Below, piece after piece: positions 34,601 to 43,759 of a DNA stretch of 64,000 nt. The notes under the pieces are model-generated. The model was not told where the DNA came from. It worked only from the letters and a program-made list of their open reading frames with translations, and made no database searches. Position 1 is the stretch's first letter; the number at the start of each line of letters is the position of its first letter. The position numbers and the translations under genes are program-made. Source of the DNA: Chryseobacterium sp. G0201 (lineage in GTDB: Bacteria > Bacteroidota > Bacteroidia > Flavobacteriales > Weeksellaceae); the NCBI RefSeq assembly GCF_003815655.1, contig NZ_CP033917.1, positions 930,001 through 994,000 of the forward strand, read 5' to 3'.

Positions 34601-34633
34601 AAAACTTCCCAAACATTACGAATGGGAAGTTTT
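34601..34633 (-). terminator. Terminator after the TPR protein gene
   Basis: A perfect 11-bp stem, AAAACTTCCCA / TGGGAAGTTTT, with an 11-base loop lies about 25 bp after the stop at 34658 on the minus strand. Confidence 0.82.
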
Positions 34634-34657
34634 AATATCTATAATTTAAATTTTAAA

Positions 34658-36292
34658 TTACTTGTTGATCTCTCCGTTTAGCTTTACAGCATCTTGGTAT
34701 GTTGGATCTAACTGTAAAGATTTTGCAACATAATCTTTTGCTTTCGCAAGATCAGAATCTTTATTCATATAAGCTACTGCAAAATAAGCATAAGCCAATG
34801 TTTGCTTGTTAGCCTCCATATCAGCAGGTTTTACCGTTGAAATAAATTTCTCATAAGCAATTTTTGCAGCATCATTATTACCAGCTTGTTGGTAAGAATA
34901 TCCTTGACTGTAATATGCGGGAGCCCAATCAGGAAGAAGAGTGCTCATTTTCTGCCATGTAAGGATTGCTCCATTCCAGTTTTTAGCATCTTGGTAAGCT
35001 GTCGCCAACTTAAACAATGAATCTGTATCCTGAGCATTAGCAGCTACTTTTTGCTTTAATCCTTCGATAGTCGGGTTTGTTGGCCCAGTATCAGCAGAAC
35101 CTTGTGATACAGCACCACCTCCAGCGATCTTAGCAAGCTCCATATCCCACTTCAATGTTTCGTCTTTTGCACCTTTAGCAATTGCTACTTTTTGTTGAGC
35201 CTCAGTCATTAAAGCTGTTTTCTTAGCAGCATCTTTTTCGTCTTTAGCCAAGCCAGCAGCAATCAGACCTTGTAAACCTTGGTCAGCAGGCTGTACTCTA
35301 GACTTTTCAGCCTGAGAAACGAAACTATCCATGCTTTGTTTAGCTTCAGCATATTTTCCGTCAGCATATAATTGATATGCTCTTAATTTGAATTTGATTG
35401 GATCATCAACTTTGTCAAAAATCTTATCTAAGATCATTTTAGAGTTTGCATAATCTTCATTAGTGAAATAAAGTTTAGCAATTTCTAATTGTGTATACGG
35501 ATCTTCATCAGCATACTTTGTATAGTTGATCAAATCCTGAGTTGCTTTCGCATTCTCCTGATATTTAATATCATAAGCAGCTAAAGCTTTGTAAGCAGGT
35601 GCATAAGTAGCATCTGTAGCAATTGCTTTATCTATATTTGTTTTAGCTTGTTGCCATTGTTGTGCAGCCATCCATAAAGTACCCATTCTTGTATAAACAG
35701 ACGCTTTATTTTTAGCAACAGGTAAAGCCTTATCATAAGCTGTCATTGCATCACCAGGGATTCTTTTTAATCTGTAAGCATCTCCTAATGTATAGTAATA
35801 ATGTGCAGGAACTTCTTTTTTAGCAGCTCTTTCAATTGCTTTATTCAAAAACTGAATAGCAAGATCCGGAGAGTTATTTTTCTCAAATAATGTTAAAGCT
35901 TCAGCAGCTCTGAACAATACTTCTGCATCTTTTTCTCTAGAATCAGTTACAATTTTCTGGATTTCAGCAATTGCATTTTTATCACCCTTTCCTAGTTTCA
36001 CAGCAGCCAAACCAATTTTATTAAGGTAGCTTTTGCTATCTGCTGCAAGACCTTTATTAAAACTTTCCGTTGCTTTTGCAAAATCAGGTTCACCTTGTCT
36101 TAAAAATGTATTTCCTAAGTAGAAATAATTTTCAGCAGTAGGTGTTTTAGCAATCATGTCAGTGAAATTAGTTTTTGCTTGAGCAAATTTATCACTGTCA
36201 ATACTGTTAATACCATCTTGTACTGTTTGCGCAGAGGCAAAGTTGGCAAAAAATACCACGGCTGCCCCAAAAGCAATCTTCTTTACATTCAT
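34658..36292 (-). CDS. Exported tetratricopeptide-repeat protein
   Basis: This predicted protein of 544 aa has a signal peptide (MNVKKIAFGAAVVFFANFASAQ), so I prefer the ATG complementary to 36290-36292 over one six codons upstream. The rest is a chain of TPR units, for example SFNKGLAADSKSYLNKIGLAAVKLG, AIATDATYAPAYKALAAYDIKYQ and YVAKSLQLDPTYQDAVKLNGE, giving a superhelical scaffold. It is the last gene after the small membrane protein and the PstS-like lipoprotein, downstream of the TonB operon, and the same set occurs together in flavobacteria as far as I recall. A role as periplasmic partner of the TonB or PstS-like proteins is inference. Confidence 0.9.
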   Translation of the reverse strand: MNVKKIAFGAAVVFFANFASAQTVQDGINSIDSDKFAQAKTNFTDMIAKTPTAENYFYLGNTFLRQGEPDFAKATESFNKGLAADSKSYLNKIGLAAVKLGKGDKNAIAEIQKIVTDSREKDAEVLFRAAEALTLFEKNNSPDLAIQFLNKAIERAAKKEVPAHYYYTLGDAYRLKRIPGDAMTAYDKALPVAKNKASVYTRMGTLWMAAQQWQQAKTNIDKAIATDATYAPAYKALAAYDIKYQENAKATQDLINYTKYADEDPYTQLEIAKLYFTNEDYANSKMILDKIFDKVDDPIKFKLRAYQLYADGKYAEAKQSMDSFVSQAEKSRVQPADQGLQGLIAAGLAKDEKDAAKKTALMTEAQQKVAIAKGAKDETLKWDMELAKIAGGGAVSQGSADTGPTNPTIEGLKQKVAANAQDTDSLFKLATAYQDAKNWNGAILTWQKMSTLLPDWAPAYYSQGYSYQQAGNNDAAKIAYEKFISTVKPADMEANKQTLAYAYFAVAYMNKDSDLAKAKDYVAKSLQLDPTYQDAVKLNGEINK

Positions 36293-36401
36293 AATCATTA
36301 TATCTTTCATTTTAATATATTCTAAACTGAATTAATTCATTACACAATTTTCAGACCAAAATAGTATAATTATTTTGAGGAAAAGGTTAATTTAATATTT
36401 T

Positions 36402-37274
36402 TTAACGCATTTGAACCTCTCTTTTGTAAATATTGTAGGGTTGTAATCCTTCCTTTTCTACGATCATTTGACCAAGTTGAGTACAAGAATATCTTATAAA
36501 TCCGTTTGCTATGTTAAAATTCCCTTCGTTTGTTAAAAAGTATAAAACTCTTGTAAAAGGATATTTCATTTCGCGTAATCCGGCAGAATCCGCAGAATAT
36601 AATTTTCCATTATTTTCAACAGGGAGAACTTTTATCAACTCTCGTAATTTTTCAGAAGTTTTATCATAGGGTCTACTGAAAGTATTAAGACCTATAACTC
36701 CTATTTTATTGGGATATTTATTTAATTCTTCAATAATATTCTGACTTCCGGGAATTACGGAGAACTTTAAATCTTTTGGTTGTTTTTTAAGTTTTTGTGC
36801 CACGAAATTCAAATTACTTGAATTTGTTCCGTCGAAAATAAAGTCTTTGTTATCAGATTGAAGTCCATTTCTAATTTCATCCATCGAAATACTTGTCTTT
36901 GGAGAGTTTATTGGAACAACAAAAACTACTGCATCAGCAGCAAATTTCGCAGGTAATATTTTCATATCCACTTGTTCTTCAAAAGCTTTAACTTCTTCAG
37001 GAGAAAGTTCTTTAGACATTACAGCAATTCTTGCTTTGCCCTGTAAGAGATCAAGAAAGCCTAAATCTTCTTTTCTTGTAACCACTTTAATTTTTGTTTC
37101 GGGATAATTAATCATATATCCGTCAGCTAAAGCTTCGGTAACGCTTTTAAAAGATTCGTCCGTAAGAATCGTAAGGTCTCCCTTGTGATAAGACGGAGAT
37201 TTATCTTCTTTTTTACAGCCTACAATAATAACACTAAAAACAAATAGCATTATAAGTTTAATACTATTCTTCAT
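36402..37274 (-). CDS. PstS-like periplasmic-binding lipoprotein
   Basis: This predicted protein of 290 aa starts at the ATG at 37272-37274, where a lipoprotein signal begins (MKNSIKLIMLFVFSVIIVGC). The frame runs 28 codons further upstream into the preceding small gene without family resemblance. The mature part has the PstS/PBP-like fold (TILTDESFKSVTEALADGY, VFVVPINSP, KIGVIGLNTF, YSCTQLGQMIVEKEGLQPYN). No pst transport genes are adjacent. Its location in the exbB-exbD-tonB neighbourhood, ahead of a TPR protein, suggests an envelope role other than classical phosphate uptake, which is inference. The 5' end overlaps the 65-codon gene by 11 bp. Confidence 0.88.
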   Translation of the reverse strand: MKNSIKLIMLFVFSVIIVGCKKEDKSPSYHKGDLTILTDESFKSVTEALADGYMINYPETKIKVVTRKEDLGFLDLLQGKARIAVMSKELSPEEVKAFEEQVDMKILPAKFAADAVVFVVPINSPKTSISMDEIRNGLQSDNKDFIFDGTNSSNLNFVAQKLKKQPKDLKFSVIPGSQNIIEELNKYPNKIGVIGLNTFSRPYDKTSEKLRELIKVLPVENNGKLYSADSAGLREMKYPFTRVLYFLTNEGNFNIANGFIRYSCTQLGQMIVEKEGLQPYNIYKREVQMR

Positions 37275-37461
37275 TTCCAGCATCTTTAATTTTTGAAACA
37301 GCTCTATATATTCTGAATATCCCGTAAAGGATAAGAAGCCCACCCATTGCATAAGCAACCGCCGGCTCCAAAGTTGTGAAAAAGAATTTGTAGTAAATAA
37401 CTACAACTCCTAGCACTATATAAAATAATCCTGTAATCAGGGATAACCAATTGAACATCAT
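37264..37461 (-). CDS. Small membrane protein, 65 aa
   Basis: This short protein has two hydrophobic helices (about 5-24, WLSLITGLFYIVLGVVVIYY, and about 33-50, VAYAMGGLLILYGIFRIY) and a basic-acidic tail (VSKIKDAGNEE). It overlaps the start of the PstS-like gene by 11 bp, indicating coupled translation. A terminator separates it from tonB, so it starts the second transcript of the region. Two adjacent ATGs exist (37461 and 37458). The function is unknown; conservation of this small gene next to tonB is plausible but not checked. Confidence 0.75.
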   Translation of the reverse strand: MMFNWLSLITGLFYIVLGVVVIYYKFFFTTLEPAVAYAMGGLLILYGIFRIYRAVSKIKDAGNEE

Positions 37462-37484
37462 AAAACAAAAATACCAAAAAAAAT

Positions 37485-37512
37485 AAAAAGAGAAGCTATT
37501 GCTTCTCTTTTT
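37485..37512 (-). terminator. Terminator after tonB
   Basis: A perfect 12-bp stem, AAAAAGAGAAGC / GCTTCTCTTTTT, with a TATT loop lies about 20 bp after the tonB stop on the minus strand. Confidence 0.85.
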
Positions 37513-37533
37513 TAATTATTATTTAAAGATAAA

Positions 37534-38376
37534 TTATCCTTCAAAATTCATTGTTAAAGGTAATCTGAATCTGTAACGTACAGATTGACCATTAATTTTA
37601 GCAGGACTCCATTTATTCTTAATAGACTTAATCGTTCTTACAGCTTCAGAATTGAAGTCTGAATTTCCTCCATTAGCCTTTACGTCAGTAATACTTCCAT
37701 CTCTTTCTACTACGAAAGTAATTTCAGTTTTTACTGTACCTTCATCACCATTCATCGCAGAACCATCAAAGCTATCTCCTACTTTCTTTCTGAAAGAGTT
37801 GATACCTCCTGGGAATTCCGCAGTTTGCTCTACCTCAGTATATACTTGAGTATCGCTCACCTGAGGCTTCACTTCAGCTGTTGAAGTTCTTGTACCTGTA
37901 GATGGTGGTGGTGGAGGTGGAGTATAAGCCGGAGCTTTTACACCTTCCTGATTATTTAGACCAGTTGTCGTTTCTAATTGCTTAGAAATTGGTGGCGGTG
38001 GAGTTTCAATTTTTGGAGCTCTTACCGGTTCTGGTACAACGTTCTGAATAACCTCAATCTTTTCCTCTTCTTTTGGTGGAGGTGGTGGAGGTGGTTCTTC
38101 TTCTTTTGGCTGCTCTATAATTTTATCTTCCTGAAGAATCTCAACCAAATCTGCCTTAACTTCTTGTTTAGGTGGTTCAGTAAGTCTCTTAATTGTAAGA
38201 TAAATAAACGGAGACAAAGCCGCAACTAGGAATAATGCCGTTCCAACAATAAAAGATTTTGTTAGAAGTCTTGGATACTGATGTCTAAGATCATAGGCAC
38301 CATACGCCTTGTTTCTATTTTCAAATACAATCTCGTCTAAAGTAAGATTCTGACTGTATACATTTTCATCTGCCAT
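37534..38376 (-). CDS. tonB: Energy transducer TonB
   Basis: This 280-aa protein has a cytoplasmic start (MADENVYSQNLTLDEIVFENRNKAYGAYDLR), which is the Bacteroidota-type TonB N-terminus, then one transmembrane helix (about 38-62). Pro/Glu-rich periplasmic spacers follow (EEEPPPPPPPKEEEK and PPPPPPS), and the C-terminal TonB domain is at about 190-280, ending VRYRFRLPLTMNFEG. It spans the periplasm to energise TonB-dependent outer-membrane receptors using ExbB/ExbD. It is the last gene of exbB-exbD-exbD-tonB and is followed by a terminator. Confidence 0.94.
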   Translation of the reverse strand: MADENVYSQNLTLDEIVFENRNKAYGAYDLRHQYPRLLTKSFIVGTALFLVAALSPFIYLTIKRLTEPPKQEVKADLVEILQEDKIIEQPKEEEPPPPPPPKEEEKIEVIQNVVPEPVRAPKIETPPPPISKQLETTTGLNNQEGVKAPAYTPPPPPPSTGTRTSTAEVKPQVSDTQVYTEVEQTAEFPGGINSFRKKVGDSFDGSAMNGDEGTVKTEITFVVERDGSITDVKANGGNSDFNSEAVRTIKSIKNKWSPAKINGQSVRYRFRLPLTMNFEG

Positions 38377-38399
38377 AGATTTACAATTTTATGGTTAAA

Positions 38400-38972
38400 T
38401 TACTTTGTAGCTGGTGCAGCCGCAGCTCCATTATTTCCTACTTTTCTGTCATAAATAGCCTTTTCCCAAGGTTTAAGATCAGTAACACCGTACTGCTCAC
38501 TTTTGGTAATAGCCATTTCGTCAAGAATATCTACAAAGTTTTTATATACAGCATCGTCAGTAGGCTTGATAATAACAGTAAATTTTGTTTTATCTGCTGC
38601 ATTTGCTTTTGCTTGCTCAATTACTTTTCTAATCCCTTCTCTATCAAAAGAAGTCTCGTTAAGATTTTGATCAGTTAAAGATGTGTTATCTTGCTGATGC
38701 CAAAAAATCTTATTACCCTTACCCAATAATAAAGAAATTGAATTAGAAAGTTTAATTTCTGTTGGAGGTGGTTTTTGTTGCTCATCTTTCGGTTTTGCCG
38801 GAAGACCCAAATCCATTACATTCGGTTTAGAGAATGTGGTTGTGAACATAAAGAAGGTGATCAATAGAAAACCCAAGTCCACCATAGGAGTCATATCTAC
38901 CCTGGTATTCTGCTTCTTGGAACGTACCTTGCCGCCTTTGCCGCCTTTTTCCTGTACTTGTACTTCTGCCAT
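38400..38972 (-). CDS. exbD: ExbD/TolR biopolymer transport protein (second of operon)
   Basis: This 190-aa protein has a basic cytoplasmic head (EKGGKGGKVRSKKQNTR) and one transmembrane helix with the proton-conducting Asp (VDMTPMVDLGFLLITFFMFTT). The periplasmic domain ends in DLKPWEKAIYDRK, followed by a short Ala-rich tail. It forms the ExbBD proton channel that powers TonB. It differs clearly from the first ExbD of the operon. A very similar orphan copy lies at 56902-57426. The gap to tonB is 23 bp and to the preceding exbD 12 bp. Confidence 0.93.
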   Translation of the reverse strand: MAEVQVQEKGGKGGKVRSKKQNTRVDMTPMVDLGFLLITFFMFTTTFSKPNVMDLGLPAKPKDEQQKPPPTEIKLSNSISLLLGKGNKIFWHQQDNTSLTDQNLNETSFDREGIRKVIEQAKANAADKTKFTVIIKPTDDAVYKNFVDILDEMAITKSEQYGVTDLKPWEKAIYDRKVGNNGAAAAPATK

Positions 38973-38984
38973 TTCTAATGATTA

Positions 38985-39587
38985 TTATTGTTTACCTTCT
39001 TGTGATGTAATCAACCAGAATTTAAGAAAATCAATATCTCTTAAACCTTCAAATAGGCTTTTAACTTTAGGATACTCAGTTGTAACGTCTCCTTTGATTG
39101 CTAATTTGTAATCAGGATTTACGCTTAAACTTTGTTGTACCCAGTCTACTAACTGCTTATTTGTACTGTCCATAGGAATCCCAGTAGGACTCTTGAAACT
39201 CTTCTGTTCCTCATCTGACAAATCAAGATAGCTTTTAAGTTGGTTCATAGGAACCCCAATCGCTTGTACTTTTTGAAATGCAGCTTTTTCGTTGTTGTCA
39301 AATGCAATACCATACTTTTGACCCATTTTATCTAAAAGCTGTAGTCTCTCTGATGCGTTCTCTACCGGTTGGAAATAAAATTTCCCGTCCGGCGTAGCGT
39401 TGATGGTCATCAAACTTGCATCAGGAAGTAACTTCTCTGATATTGAAGATGGCGGTTTAATCTGCTCCACGTCAGGTTTTTTAAACTGAGTGGTCAATAT
39501 AAAGAATGTAAGTAGTAGGAAGGCAACGTCACACATTGCCGTCATATCCGTCACTACTCCATGTCTTTTTGGTTTGACTCTCGCCAT
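38985..39587 (-). CDS. exbD: ExbD/TolR biopolymer transport protein (first of operon)
   Basis: This 200-aa protein has one N-terminal helix after MARVKPKRHGVVTDMTAMCD. The conserved Asp lies in DMTAMCDVAFLLLTFFILTT, giving a TolR/ExbD-type proton-motor helix. The periplasmic part is larger than in the second ExbD and includes an insertion around residues 90-140. Two different ExbD proteins in one operon is the usual Bacteroidota arrangement and suggests a heteromeric motor. It lies 66 bp after exbB. Confidence 0.92.
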   Translation of the reverse strand: MARVKPKRHGVVTDMTAMCDVAFLLLTFFILTTQFKKPDVEQIKPPSSISEKLLPDASLMTINATPDGKFYFQPVENASERLQLLDKMGQKYGIAFDNNEKAAFQKVQAIGVPMNQLKSYLDLSDEEQKSFKSPTGIPMDSTNKQLVDWVQQSLSVNPDYKLAIKGDVTTEYPKVKSLFEGLRDIDFLKFWLITSQEGKQ

Positions 39588-39653
39588 TGTTTTGAATTAT
39601 TTTTAATTAAACTTCTGTTATTGTATGCAAATTCCTTGCTAAAGATTCAATTC

Positions 39654-40517
39654 TTAGTTGAACTCAGCGAAAGACTGCTGGATACTCATTGCGATCTCGT
39701 CGATCTTGTAAGTTAATCCGTCAATTCTAGATGTAAAATAATTGTAAAGGATAATAGCGATAGCTGAAGTACCAATACCTAAAGCTGTGTTGATCAATGC
39801 TTCAGAGATACCTGTAGAAAGTGCAGCTGCATCTGGAGTACCACCACCAGAACCTAATGCGAAGAATGCTTTAATCATCCCGATTACTGTTCCTAATAGT
39901 GCGATCAAAGTTGCAACAGTACCTAAAGTAGAAAGAATCATCATGTTCTTCTCTAACATTGGCATCTCAAGAGTAGTAGCCTCTTCAATAGCTTTGTTAA
40001 GAGCTACCATTTTCTGCTCCTTGTTTAATGTAGTGTCATGAGAAAGAGCTTTGTAAGTAGTAAGACCTTCTTTCACTACGTTACCTACAGATCCTTCTTG
40101 TCTGTCACACTCTTCTAAAGCTTCATCAATTTTGTTTTGATTAAGTAGGCTTCTTACTTGTACTACGAAATTGTCTAAGTTTCCTTTTCCAGAAGCTTTA
40201 CCAAGTACGAAATACCTTTCAAAAGAGAAAACGATTACAGTGATCATGAAAGTAATCAAGATTGGTACGATAACCCCTCCTTTGTAGATAATACCTAAAA
40301 ACGACTCTGGGTGAATGTCTTTTCCTTCAACACTTGAGAAAGCTACAGAACCACCACCTAGTTTATCTGCGTCTTTAAAATTTCCTGGGCTCCCAAGAAC
40401 GAATAAATAGATACAAACTCCTATAACGAATAAAATAGGAATAATAACAGCTGGGTTTAAACCTCCTGCTTTTCTAGCAACTAATTGCTCATCATTTTTT
40501 GAAACATTCATTTCCAT
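39654..40517 (-). CDS. exbB: ExbB / MotA-TolQ-ExbB proton channel protein
   Basis: This 287-aa protein has an N-terminal helix (about 20-42), a second at about 80-100 (VPILITFMITVIVFSFERYFVLG) and two C-terminal helices (TLGTVATLIALLGTVIGMIKAF and ALINTALGIGTSAIAIILYNYF), with a large cytoplasmic loop as in ExbB/TolQ. With ExbD it forms the proton-driven motor for TonB. It is the first gene of exbB-exbD-exbD-tonB. A TAATTTTG element lies at 40568-40575 on the minus strand, 50 bp upstream, but its -33 box is unclear. The region 40518-40757 is otherwise AT-rich and empty. Confidence 0.93.
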   Translation of the reverse strand: MEMNVSKNDEQLVARKAGGLNPAVIIPILFVIGVCIYLFVLGSPGNFKDADKLGGGSVAFSSVEGKDIHPESFLGIIYKGGVIVPILITFMITVIVFSFERYFVLGKASGKGNLDNFVVQVRSLLNQNKIDEALEECDRQEGSVGNVVKEGLTTYKALSHDTTLNKEQKMVALNKAIEEATTLEMPMLEKNMMILSTLGTVATLIALLGTVIGMIKAFFALGSGGGTPDAAALSTGISEALINTALGIGTSAIAIILYNYFTSRIDGLTYKIDEIAMSIQQSFAEFN

Positions 40518-40757
40518 ATTTAACTAAATTATATTGTTTTAAAATTTTACAGTTTGTAAATTAAAGGCAAAATTAATTAAAATGCAAGAGTCTTAAATAA
40601 ACATTTTTGTTTTTTTTGATAAAGAAAATTTAATACGATTTCGATATTATAATTTTTTTTCAAATTTTTAATTATTTTCCTCAATTTTAACGTTTATGTT
40701 AAAATATTAAAAAAATTAACCCCTCATTTTTTTTAAATTACCAATGTTAATTTTTTT

Positions 40758-43571
40758 TTAAATTACAATATTCACAATTCTGTGATGCACCACAATGATT
40801 TTTTTCGGTGTTTTACCTTCCAGAATTTGTTGAATTTTCTCATCATTAATCACTAAATCCTCTACTTCTTTAGCAGAAAATTGCGCAGATAGGGATAATT
40901 TAAACTTCATTTTACCATTTATGCTCACCGGATACTCAATTTCATCTTCTATTAAGTACGTTTCATTCAATTCCGGAAATTTCTCAAATTCAATAGAAGT
41001 ATCGTGTCCCAGTAGGTTCCAAAGCTCTTCACAGATGTGAGGAGCATATGGCGAGATGATAACGGCTAAAGGTTCAAGAATATTGCGTTTGTTACATTTT
41101 ATTTTCTGTAATTCATTTACAGCAATCATAAATGAAGACACAGAAGTGTTGAAAGAGAAGTTTTCAATATCGTAAACTACTTTCTTTATCAATGTATGTA
41201 ATACTTTATATTCTGCTTTTGTAGGTTCTTCGTCAGAAACTTCAAAAACCTCGCCATTAAAATACAGATTCCAGAATTTTTTCAGGAAACCGTAAACTCC
41301 ACTTAGACCTTGCGTGTTCCAAGGCTTGGATTGTTCTAACGGTCCTAAGAACATTTCATACAATCTCAACCCGTCTGCTCCGTACTCTTCACAGATATCA
41401 TCAGGATTTACAACATTGTATTTTGATTTGGACATTTTTTCTACTTCGCGGTCTGTGATGTATTTTCCATCTTCTAAAATAAATTCTGCATTTGCAAATT
41501 CTGAACGCCAATTTCTAAAAGCATCAACATCAAGCTCATCAGAAGTACCTTTTAAAAAAGCGATATCAATATGTATTTTTTGTGTTTGATAATCCTTTGC
41601 TAAATTTTTAGAAACAATTTTATTAGTCCCGTCAATTCTATAAATGAAAGCACTCATCCCTAAAATCATCCCTTGGTTGATCAATTTTTGGAAAGGCTCA
41701 TCTTGAGTAATATATCCTCTGTCTTTTAAGAACATATTCCAGAAACGAGAATATAATAAGTGACCGGTTGCATGTTCGCTACCTCCAATATATAAATCTA
41801 CTTGTCCCCAATAATCAGTTAATTCTTTATTAGCAAAAACCTCATCATTATTAGGATCCATATATCTAAGGAAATACCATGAGCTTCCTGCCCAACCCGG
41901 CATTGTAGATAACTCTAATGGAAATATCGTTTTATCATCAATTAAATCTGTAGCAACCTCTTTCTGGTTTGCTTCATCCCAAGCAAAAGTTTTTGAATTT
42001 CCTAATGGCGGATCCCCGTCTTCTGTTGGTAAATATTTTTCAACTTCAGGAAGTGCTAATGGTAAAGCAGAATTTGGCAACGTGTAAGGCATTCCATCTT
42101 TATAATAGATAGGAACCGGCTCGCCCCAATAACGCTGTCTTGAGAAAATAGCATCACGTTGTCTGTAATTCGTTGTTCCGTGACCAATTCCTTTTTTCTC
42201 AACGGCATCTATAATTAATGCTTTTGCTTCGTCATAGCTTAAACCATTCAAGAAATCTGAATTTACACAAACGCTGGTTTTAGAATCAAAAGATTTTTCC
42301 TGAACGTCTTCTTCAGTTTCTACAACTTTTTTAATTTCTAAATTAAATTTCTTTGCAAATCTGTGATCACGCTCGTCATGTGCAGGAACAGCCATTACAG
42401 CTCCCGTTCCGTAACCCATCAATACGTAATCTGAAATATAGATCGGCATCTTTTCATTACTGAAAGGATTGATCGCATAACTTCCCGTGAAAGCACCTGA
42501 AACGTTTTTCACGTCAGACATTCTGTCTCTTTCAGTTTTCTTGGAAGTTTCTTCAATATAAGTGTCTACCTCAGCTTTTTGTTCTGCTGTAGTAATGGTT
42601 TCCACTAAAGGATTTTCCGGCGCCAACACCATAAATGTTGCTCCGAAAATCGTATCAGGTCTTGTTGTGAAAACCTCAACGATCTCGTCGTGTAAATCGA
42701 TATTAAATTTAACCTGCGCTCCTTGAGATTTTCCGATCCAGTATTCCTGGGCATCTTTCAAAGGTTGTGGCCAGTCTAATGTTTTAAGACCTTGCAACAA
42801 TCTTTCAGAGTATGCAGAAATTCTCATGCTCCACTGCATCATTTTCTTTTGGAAAACAGGGAAACCTCCTCTTTCGGATTTTCCGTCTTTCACTTCGTCG
42901 TTTGCCAGAACTGTTCCTAGAGCAGGACACCAGTTAACAGTCGTTTCCGCTCTGTAAGACAAACGGTAATTTAACAGAATATCTTCTTTATCAATTTCAG
43001 AAGCTTCTTTCCATTCTTCTGCTGTGAAATTTAATTCATCGTTTTGATTGGCATTTAAATCTAATGATCCTTTTTCTTCAAAATGTTTGATCAAAGTGTT
43101 GATAGATTCTGCCTTGTCTGTATTTTTATTATACCAAGAATGGAACAATTCAATGAAAATCCATTGTGTCCATTTATAATATGAAGCGTCAGAAGTTCTT
43201 ACTTCTCTGCTCCAGTCGAATGAAAAACCAATTTTTCTTAATTGCTCTTCATATCTGTTGATATTTTTTTCTGTAGTGATCGCAGGGTGCTGCCCTGTCT
43301 GAATTGCATATTGCTCAGCAGGCAGTCCGAAACTGTCGTAACCAACAGGGTGGAGAACATTAAAACCCTGATGTCTTTTATATCTCGCATAGATATCTGA
43401 TGCAATATACCCAAGCGGGTGACCTACATGAAGTCCCGCCCCCGATGGATACGGAAACATATCGAGAACATAAAATTTTGGTTTGTCTGTGTTATTGGAA
43501 GTTTTGTACGTTTGATTGTCTTCCCAGTATTTCTGCCACTTTTTTTCTATCTGCTGATGATCGTAAAACAC
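40758..43571 (-). CDS. leuS: Leucyl-tRNA synthetase
   Basis: This 937-aa class I synthetase charges tRNA-Leu. The HIGH-type motif is HVGHPLGY within FPYPSGAGLHVGHPLGY (about residues 38-54). The editing domain contains TTRPDTIFGATFMV, the KMSKS loop is KMSKSKYN, and the C-terminal anticodon part has SPYAPHICEELW. The protein is about 75 residues longer than the E. coli enzyme, with an insertion ahead of the KMSKS loop, as in other Bacteroidota as far as I know. Two copies of AGATGTTAGA lie just upstream (43587-43610). It is a single gene on the minus strand. Confidence 0.96.
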   Translation of the reverse strand: MFYDHQQIEKKWQKYWEDNQTYKTSNNTDKPKFYVLDMFPYPSGAGLHVGHPLGYIASDIYARYKRHQGFNVLHPVGYDSFGLPAEQYAIQTGQHPAITTEKNINRYEEQLRKIGFSFDWSREVRTSDASYYKWTQWIFIELFHSWYNKNTDKAESINTLIKHFEEKGSLDLNANQNDELNFTAEEWKEASEIDKEDILLNYRLSYRAETTVNWCPALGTVLANDEVKDGKSERGGFPVFQKKMMQWSMRISAYSERLLQGLKTLDWPQPLKDAQEYWIGKSQGAQVKFNIDLHDEIVEVFTTRPDTIFGATFMVLAPENPLVETITTAEQKAEVDTYIEETSKKTERDRMSDVKNVSGAFTGSYAINPFSNEKMPIYISDYVLMGYGTGAVMAVPAHDERDHRFAKKFNLEIKKVVETEEDVQEKSFDSKTSVCVNSDFLNGLSYDEAKALIIDAVEKKGIGHGTTNYRQRDAIFSRQRYWGEPVPIYYKDGMPYTLPNSALPLALPEVEKYLPTEDGDPPLGNSKTFAWDEANQKEVATDLIDDKTIFPLELSTMPGWAGSSWYFLRYMDPNNDEVFANKELTDYWGQVDLYIGGSEHATGHLLYSRFWNMFLKDRGYITQDEPFQKLINQGMILGMSAFIYRIDGTNKIVSKNLAKDYQTQKIHIDIAFLKGTSDELDVDAFRNWRSEFANAEFILEDGKYITDREVEKMSKSKYNVVNPDDICEEYGADGLRLYEMFLGPLEQSKPWNTQGLSGVYGFLKKFWNLYFNGEVFEVSDEEPTKAEYKVLHTLIKKVVYDIENFSFNTSVSSFMIAVNELQKIKCNKRNILEPLAVIISPYAPHICEELWNLLGHDTSIEFEKFPELNETYLIEDEIEYPVSINGKMKFKLSLSAQFSAKEVEDLVINDEKIQQILEGKTPKKIIVVHHRIVNIVI

Positions 43572-43586
43572 GTTGTTATTGATATT

Positions 43587-43610
43587 AGATGTTAGACTCT
43601 AGATGTTAGA
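43587..43610. repeat. Two short direct repeats upstream of leuS
   Basis: AGATGTTAGA occurs twice in direct orientation, four bases apart. It may be part of a degenerate AT-rich intergenic repeat of the type also seen at 49314-49385. No function can be assigned. Confidence 0.35.
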
Positions 43611-43705
43611 TTTATTATAATTCCAATTCTAGTATTTCACAAAAATAATGATTTTAATAGAAATGGAACTTTAATTTTCGATTAATTATAATTCATTTCA
43701 AAAAC

Positions 43706-43737
43706 AAAAAGATCTCACCCGAAGATGAGACCTTTTT
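43706..43737 (-). terminator. Terminator after the lipocalin-like gene
   Basis: The stem AAAAAGATCTCA / TGAGACCTTTTT has one mismatch and an 8-base loop. It lies 23 bp after the stop at 43760 on the minus strand. Confidence 0.75.
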
Positions 43738-43759
43738 ATTATTTATACCACTACTTTAA

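Noticed and set aside
37870..38120. Proline-rich repeats (PPPPPP) suspected as a separate repeat feature
   Set aside because: They are the normal periplasmic spacer of TonB.
40708..40757. Long-loop hairpin after leuS as terminator
   Set aside because: The stem is all A/T apart from one C-G pair and the loop is about 25 bases, so it cannot be separated from AT-rich background.
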